Source: Gymnothorax reevesii | Lineage: Eukaryota; Chordata; Actinopteri; Anguilliformes; Muraenidae | Reading direction: 5' to 3' | DNA length: 64,000 bases | Assembly: GCA_029721435.1 (NCBI GenBank) | Contig: CM056574.1 | Span: 6,767,501 to 6,831,500, forward strand | Shown: piece after piece, positions 59,100 to 64,000 of the stretch | Layout of the letters: each line of letters starts with the position of its first letter | Numbering within the stretch: position 1 is the first letter of the stretch | Made by a program: the position numbers and the translations under genes | The notes under the pieces: generated by a model | Database searches by the model: none | The model's input: the letters and a program-made list of their open reading frames with translations, nothing else | Told to the model about the DNA's origin: nothing

Positions 59100-60190
59100 G
59101 ATGCAAGAATATATGGAACAGGGAAGGACGTAATGTTTTCTGCTGTACAAAAATAAATCTTATCTTGACTGACCATTTTCCTTTAGCCCCACCCAAACCC
59201 TACTTAACCTTAAAACAGAATTCAAGCCTTTGAGCTGCGCTCATAAATATTTAATTTCTCTCTAATTCTTATTCATGAAAACCAAGTCATTACATATGAT
59301 AATGCACTAATAATAACAAAAAGTTCAAATTACAGGAGTTCCGGACTCAAAAGTAATTAGCTTGACCTGACAAATTATAATCCAAATCATCTGATTTGCC
59401 TCAATACAAAACATGTAATCAATGGGGTTTCTGGCTTCTCATCAAGGAAATTAATTCTTGATATGGTTGATAAATTAACTCTGAGACAATCTGAAAACAC
59501 ACTTCACAAACGTAGAACAGACGCAGAGGGCTCTCACTGAGGAAACACTGGAGTTAAAAAAGATAAATAGCATTAAATAATAAGATTCAAATAAATGAAT
59601 TAAAACATAGTCAGTAGAAAAGGTAAAAAGACATTAAGACAAAGTAGGCCAAAGTATCACCTACTCTTTGAGGAATGATATACCCAATGCCCTGGAATCT
59701 CAGACTATAAAATGAGATGTAAATAGTCAATAAAATGACATAAATTTTTGTATGAAGGCTAATCAAGTGAAGTACTATTAACCTGTGGTATTGCTGCATT
59801 CACTTGCCGCTCATTTCTTGAAGAAGGTCTCTGACCGAAAGTACGTGCCCATTAAAAGATTTTTGCTCAGGTCTGAGTGTGTAGATCTTTTTTCTTCTTT
59901 GTATTTTCTGTTGTGGCTCCAGCACCTCAGTCAAGTTTGATACCGGCTGAGTGGCATTTTTTTTCCCAACCTAAACCATCTGAAATCAAACTGAGCCATC
60001 CAATGCTATGTTGAAAACTCATAAACACGAGTCTAGTTTTTCTCAACCCAAACATGTGCAATTTACTGATGCAAACCACAACCCTGACCTCTCCCGAACC
60101 CTAATATTCAGATTGAAAATCAGCTTTACAAAATGGGCAGCAGCCTAATGAGCAAATTTCCAAAGAACAACATAATGGTACAGACGATAA
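59100..60190. other. No gene recognised
   Basis: Contains the retroelement-like motif at 59818-59860 noted under 45980-46045; otherwise AT-rich sequence. Confidence 0.4.
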
Positions 60191-62260
60191 AATTTCATGT
60201 CACGGCAGAAATACACAAAATAAGAACTGGGTCAAATCTGTCCAGTATCACACAGAGGCAAATAGTTTGGTGAGAGAATCCACAGCCTGATATGCCTTCT
60301 TCTAATGCCTTCCATCTATTTTTGATAAAGCCAAGGGTGACCAGCTGCCAACTGCCAAATCCGTCTTCAGCAAATTCCAAGCTGCGAGAGTAGCATTACT
60401 AAAAGCCCTTCCCCCATTTTGAGATGGACTTTGGGGCTAGATCGTAAGAGCAGAGCCGAGGTTTGCGTAGCCGAGATCGTTCTTTCCAGCATTTCTCAGG
60501 TGGGTAAGTTGACATAAGTACGAAGAACGCGAGTTTAGAGCTGCCTTATAGATGAGGACGTGCCAGTGATTGAGATTGCAGATGGACGATGCAGGCCGAC
60601 CGGCCCTAGCACACATTGAACAATGGTGAGAAAAGGCCTTAGAATTGGGAATGAACCTCAGCCCTCCATGAAAGACAGTCTCTAAATGCATGAAGGCATT
60701 AAGAGGATGTGTGCATGTGTACAGCATTACCATAGTCAATTACGGGCATAAAAATGGCAGTAACAAGTCTCCTTTTGTGTGAAAATAGAAGCAAGATTTG
60801 TTTTCTGCAATAAAACCCCAGCCTCGGTTTCTTACAAGTTGCGACATGTGAGGCTTTGAGGAGAGAGAATCATCAATTAATGAGGCATTTGTATGAAGTA
60901 TAGACTCAATCACATTGCCCTAAATTGTAATAATGGCTGTAAAGTTCAGAGGCTTTTTCTTATCGTTTGTAAACATCATAATTTCTGTTTTGTCAGCATT
61001 CAAAATTTGTTTCAATTTTTTAAAAGTGTTGCACAGTATCAAAAGCCTGTTGTAACAAAAAAGAGCCTGATACTGTGTAGTGCAGAGCAGTAAATAACAG
61101 TATCACCAGCCTTAAAGTAAAAAATTTGCATGAGGTACAATTCGTGAATATAATACAAATTATATAATATACTGTGAATATAAATTGTGAATAAGTGTGG
61201 TCCTAGGACAGAACCTTGGGGCACACCCTTTAATATATTTAGAGAACTAAAGATGATGCCTTCAGCCTGCACACATTGGGATCTATTTGATAATTAATTT
61301 TCAAACCAAATTACAGTTTGTTTTGATAGTTTGATATTGAGAAGTCTATGCTTCATTATTGCATGATCAATGGCATCAATATCCTTAAATATGTCAATGA
61401 AACGAACCGCACAGTGTTGCTTGTTGTCCAAAGCATCAATAAAATCATTCCCTACATTTAAGCCTGCTGTAGTTGTGCTGTGCTTTTTTTCTAAAACCAG
61501 ATTGAAAATCAGATAAAATATAACTAGTAATTGAAAAACCATTAAGTCGCTCACTCACAAGGGATTCTGAAATCTTAGATAAGACTGACAGTGTGGAGAT
61601 GGGCCTACAATTGTTCAAATGTGTTGGGTCTCCTCCTTTTACGAGGGGAAGAACAAGGTCAGACTTCCAAATGAGAGAAATTGTGTTAGAAACTAAGATG
61701 AGATTAAAGAGATATGTTTTAAAGGTGGGGCAATAAAATTAGAGTAAGCCTGTTTCGAGCCTCGTGGCCCATCAGCCTGGTGCTTAACCCCGGTTTCTGT
61801 GGCATGAAGCGACTACGAGTATTACTACTCCCCCTGGATGGGTTAATTTTAAATTAATTTAAAATAAAATTAGAGGCAAATTTAAAAAATATGGTTCAAG
61901 GTTATCCGTACTGGCCGGTATTCTGGTATCTAGAAGTGTAAGGGCTCTGGGTGCCTCTGTGACAGTAACAGGCTTGAAACTATAAGAATGACTTTCACTT
62001 CCCTGACTGTCAAGACAAAGAGGGATTTCACTTGCAGATGGTTGAGAGTGTCAAACAGGAAACCAGAGCCTATATGATGAGGAACAAAAGTGTTCAAAAG
62101 GCACAACTGTAAGACGCTATAATTTGCACATGGTTCCAGTGATGTGAATGCGGAAGCTGTCAAATATCGCAGTTGATAGGGAATTAATTACATCTGAACA
62201 CAAAAATTTGAGACTGAACATTAATGTGAAGGGAGCCAGTGCTGGAAATAAAATTTTAAT
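60190..62260 (-). mobile_element. LINE (L2-like) remnant with reverse transcriptase, dead
   Basis: Minus-strand frames give, in order, SPVTVTEAPRALTLLDT (linker), FQSGFRKKHSTTTAGLN, AVRFIDI..IDAIDHAIMKHRL, LKGVPQGSVLGPHLFTIYIHS and a C-terminal tail near 60400-60560 (SSYLCQLTHLRNAG). These are reverse-transcriptase blocks. The catalytic YADD position reads as FKAGD, the aspartate pair is damaged, and stops separate the pieces. A short SINE-like insertion splits it at 61745-61862. Confidence 0.85.
61745..61862. mobile_element. 118-bp SINE-like insertion with 13-bp target duplication inside the LINE
   Basis: The insert (taagcctgtttcgagcctcg...ccccctggatggg plus an AT tail) is flanked by AATAAAATTAGAG at 61732-61744 and 61863-61875. 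The LINE frame continues on both sides (…NLPLILF and …PPLKHISL). A 13-bp duplication and A/T-rich tail fit LINE-assisted retroposition. The core ggtgcttaaccccggtttct is familiar from fish repeats. Confidence 0.75.
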
Positions 62261-62950
62261 ACTGTCAGAATAGCATATTAACTGACGTCTCTGTATACAG
62301 TGCTATGGTGTAACATACAAGCATTGAATTAGGAAAATCTATTATCAAAAAATTAAGCCAATCACATTCCATAATTTCAACCCTGAAACTTAACTCAAGC
62401 CTCACAAATACCCTTAAGTATCAGACATTTCTCTGGTACAATACAAGGAATACAATAGGTATACACTAATTTAATATGCAATATTTCTAGAAATGTTTTT
62501 CCAAAATTACATTTCAATAATGTTATTATTATTATTATTATTATTTTATTATTATTATAATGATGATAATAAAAACACATCCACAACATATGAGACTATG
62601 GGTCTACATCCAATCAATGAAAACTTCAGCCCAAAAAAAGGAGAATTAACCCCTCCCTAAACCATTTTGAATCTGTTTAACAGAAACCTGAGCATTCCTC
62701 AACCCAAACATTATTGTTATCCTAACTCTTACCCAATCAAAATAGTTTCACTGTTAAGAACAACCATACTAAAGAAACTCAGAACCCCACCCAAATATGA
62801 AACTGAAATAGAGAAGGAGCTATTCCATGTTTTACTCTTGGATGACTGCAAAGGGGCTTGACCCCGTAATCCTGCTTCTTGAAACAAGCCCTTATTTCAC
62901 TGCAATAGTCTAAATGTTAAATTGGCCCTGTGGTGCTGTTGGTCCTGTTT
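62261..62950. other. No gene recognised; (ATT)n and a lone MITE end
   Basis: (TTA)n at 62518-62560; 62862-62892 is one end of the MITE family at 45090-45272. Confidence 0.5.
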
Positions 62951-62954
62951 TGAA

Positions 62955-63610
62955 CTAGAGCATTTGAGCCACTAGCCCTGCTTGCATTTAGCCTTCAGTG
63001 CTGCTCCTTCTGTTGGCAGCAGTTCAGTACAGATACATTTTGTTAGCATTAGCGCAGTTATGCTGCGAATTCTGTGAGCATACACAAACAGTTGCCCGCT
63101 TAGCCTAGTTAGCACTGACCCTGATGGCACAGTTAGCATTAACATATTGTGCCAGAAATAATGTCAGCAAAAACCAAGTTGTAATTTTTTCCATTTAAGC
63201 ATTGACTCAGTGGCACTGCTAGCGGTACAATCATTAATACCAATGGGTTGTTTGTTCTGTTGGCAGTAGCACAGTTCTGATGGCTCCATTAGCATTAGCC
63301 CACTTGTGCTATTAGCTCTGTTAGCATTAACCCAGTTTTACTTTTTTCACTGCTGTTAGGTCTGTTGGCAGTACTCCAAGCATTGATAGCCCAGTTATTA
63401 TCATTGACACCGTTTTGCTTTTTGCTCCATTAGCATTAAAACAGGTTATGCTCTTCGCCATGTGGAAATTGGCCCACTCCTGGTAGCGCAGTTAGCATGA
63501 GCCTAGTTGTGCTATGAGCTCCGTTGGCAGTAACCCAGTTGCGATCTTAGCCACATTAGCAATTACCCAGTTGTGCTGCAAACCCAGTTGGCAGTTTCCC
63601 AGTTGAGCTA
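62955..63610. repeat. Degenerate minisatellite with 'gttagcattagcccagttgtgct' units
   Basis: Units of roughly 30 bp combining (g)ttagcattaac/cccagt and tgtgctattagctctgt recur about 20 times with drift over 650 bp. Confidence 0.8.
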
Positions 63611-64000
63611 GAAAGGTACCTTAGTCTTCACCACAGAGACCACATCCCCTTTCTTCGTACCGCTAATCTAATGAGTCAGATGCATGAGTCAGGAAAAATG
63701 AGGTTTGGACTCAATACTCCTGTCAGCATTTAATAGTGAGTTAGGCTATACCCGATGCTAGTACTGTCGGAGGTTGTAGTGTGCCACACACAATGTGCTC
63801 ACATTGAAAACAGAGAGTTATAAACAATGTGAGCACAGTCACCAATCATACTAACTTTCACACAATGCAAGCCCAGTCTGTGATCCACATTTTTACATCT
63901 TAGCATGTCAGGCTAATTGAATTTTTTTTTCTGAGTTATTCCTCTGTTAAGCCACAGTTATTGGTCTTTTTTATTATTACATTTATATATTGTAGCCTAT
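63611..64000. other. No gene recognised
   Basis: Contains a short near-palindromic pair cacacaatgtgctcacattg / caatgtgagcacagtc near 63785-63840. Nothing else is seen. Confidence 0.4.

Overview
The window looks like nuclear DNA of a ray-finned (teleost-type) fish. The evidence is a split gene with GT-AG introns, long (CA)n/(GT)n microsatellites, many minisatellites, and relics of transposons typical of fish genomes (hAT, piggyBac, Tc1/mariner, ISL2EU-like THAP/YqaJ, L2-like LINEs, tRNA-like repeats). No bacterial features, rRNA, tRNA gene or CRISPR array was seen. The species cannot be named from the sequence.

The only host protein-coding gene I recognise is fgf2 (basic fibroblast growth factor), on the minus strand in three coding exons: exon 1 at 38807-38984, exon 2 at 27589-27692, exon 3 at 26577-26762. 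Together they encode 155 residues, the length of the human 18-kDa form, and the coding exons join in frame. Upstream of the ATG an in-frame GC-rich leader stays open for 80 codons and contains two CUG codons in good initiation context, resembling the CUG-initiated high-molecular-weight FGF2 isoforms of mammals. A probable 2.4-kb 3'UTR runs down to an AATAAA near 24.2 kb. Intron 1 (11.1 kb) holds a LINE fragment, a piggyBac-type MITE with perfect ends, several other MITEs and a 3.1-kb minisatellite of 50-bp units.

Layout: 1-24 kb (downstream of fgf2) is repeat-rich DNA: an hAT element with a perfect 8-bp target duplication (1.2-1.7 kb), GT microsatellites, two Tc1/mariner relics (4.3-5.2 kb), a 63-bp minisatellite split by an insertion (12.9-14.2 kb), a small hAT MITE (16.5 kb), a 960-bp ISL2EU-like element carrying the first exons of its two genes (21.2-22.1 kb), and a nested foldback palindrome (23.4-24.0 kb). 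24-39.3 kb is fgf2. 39.3-64 kb lies upstream of fgf2 and shows no recognisable gene: CA/GT microsatellite blocks (39.8, 47.4-48.3, 58.3-58.6 kb), several degenerate minisatellites, MITEs, and a decayed LINE on the minus strand (60.2-62.3 kb) that was itself hit by a short SINE-like insertion.

No undescribed multi-gene system is evident. The most informative items are the fgf2 leader, the loss of one FGF2 surface cysteine, the intron-1 minisatellite, and the mobile elements whose insertion events can be read exactly from their target-site duplications.
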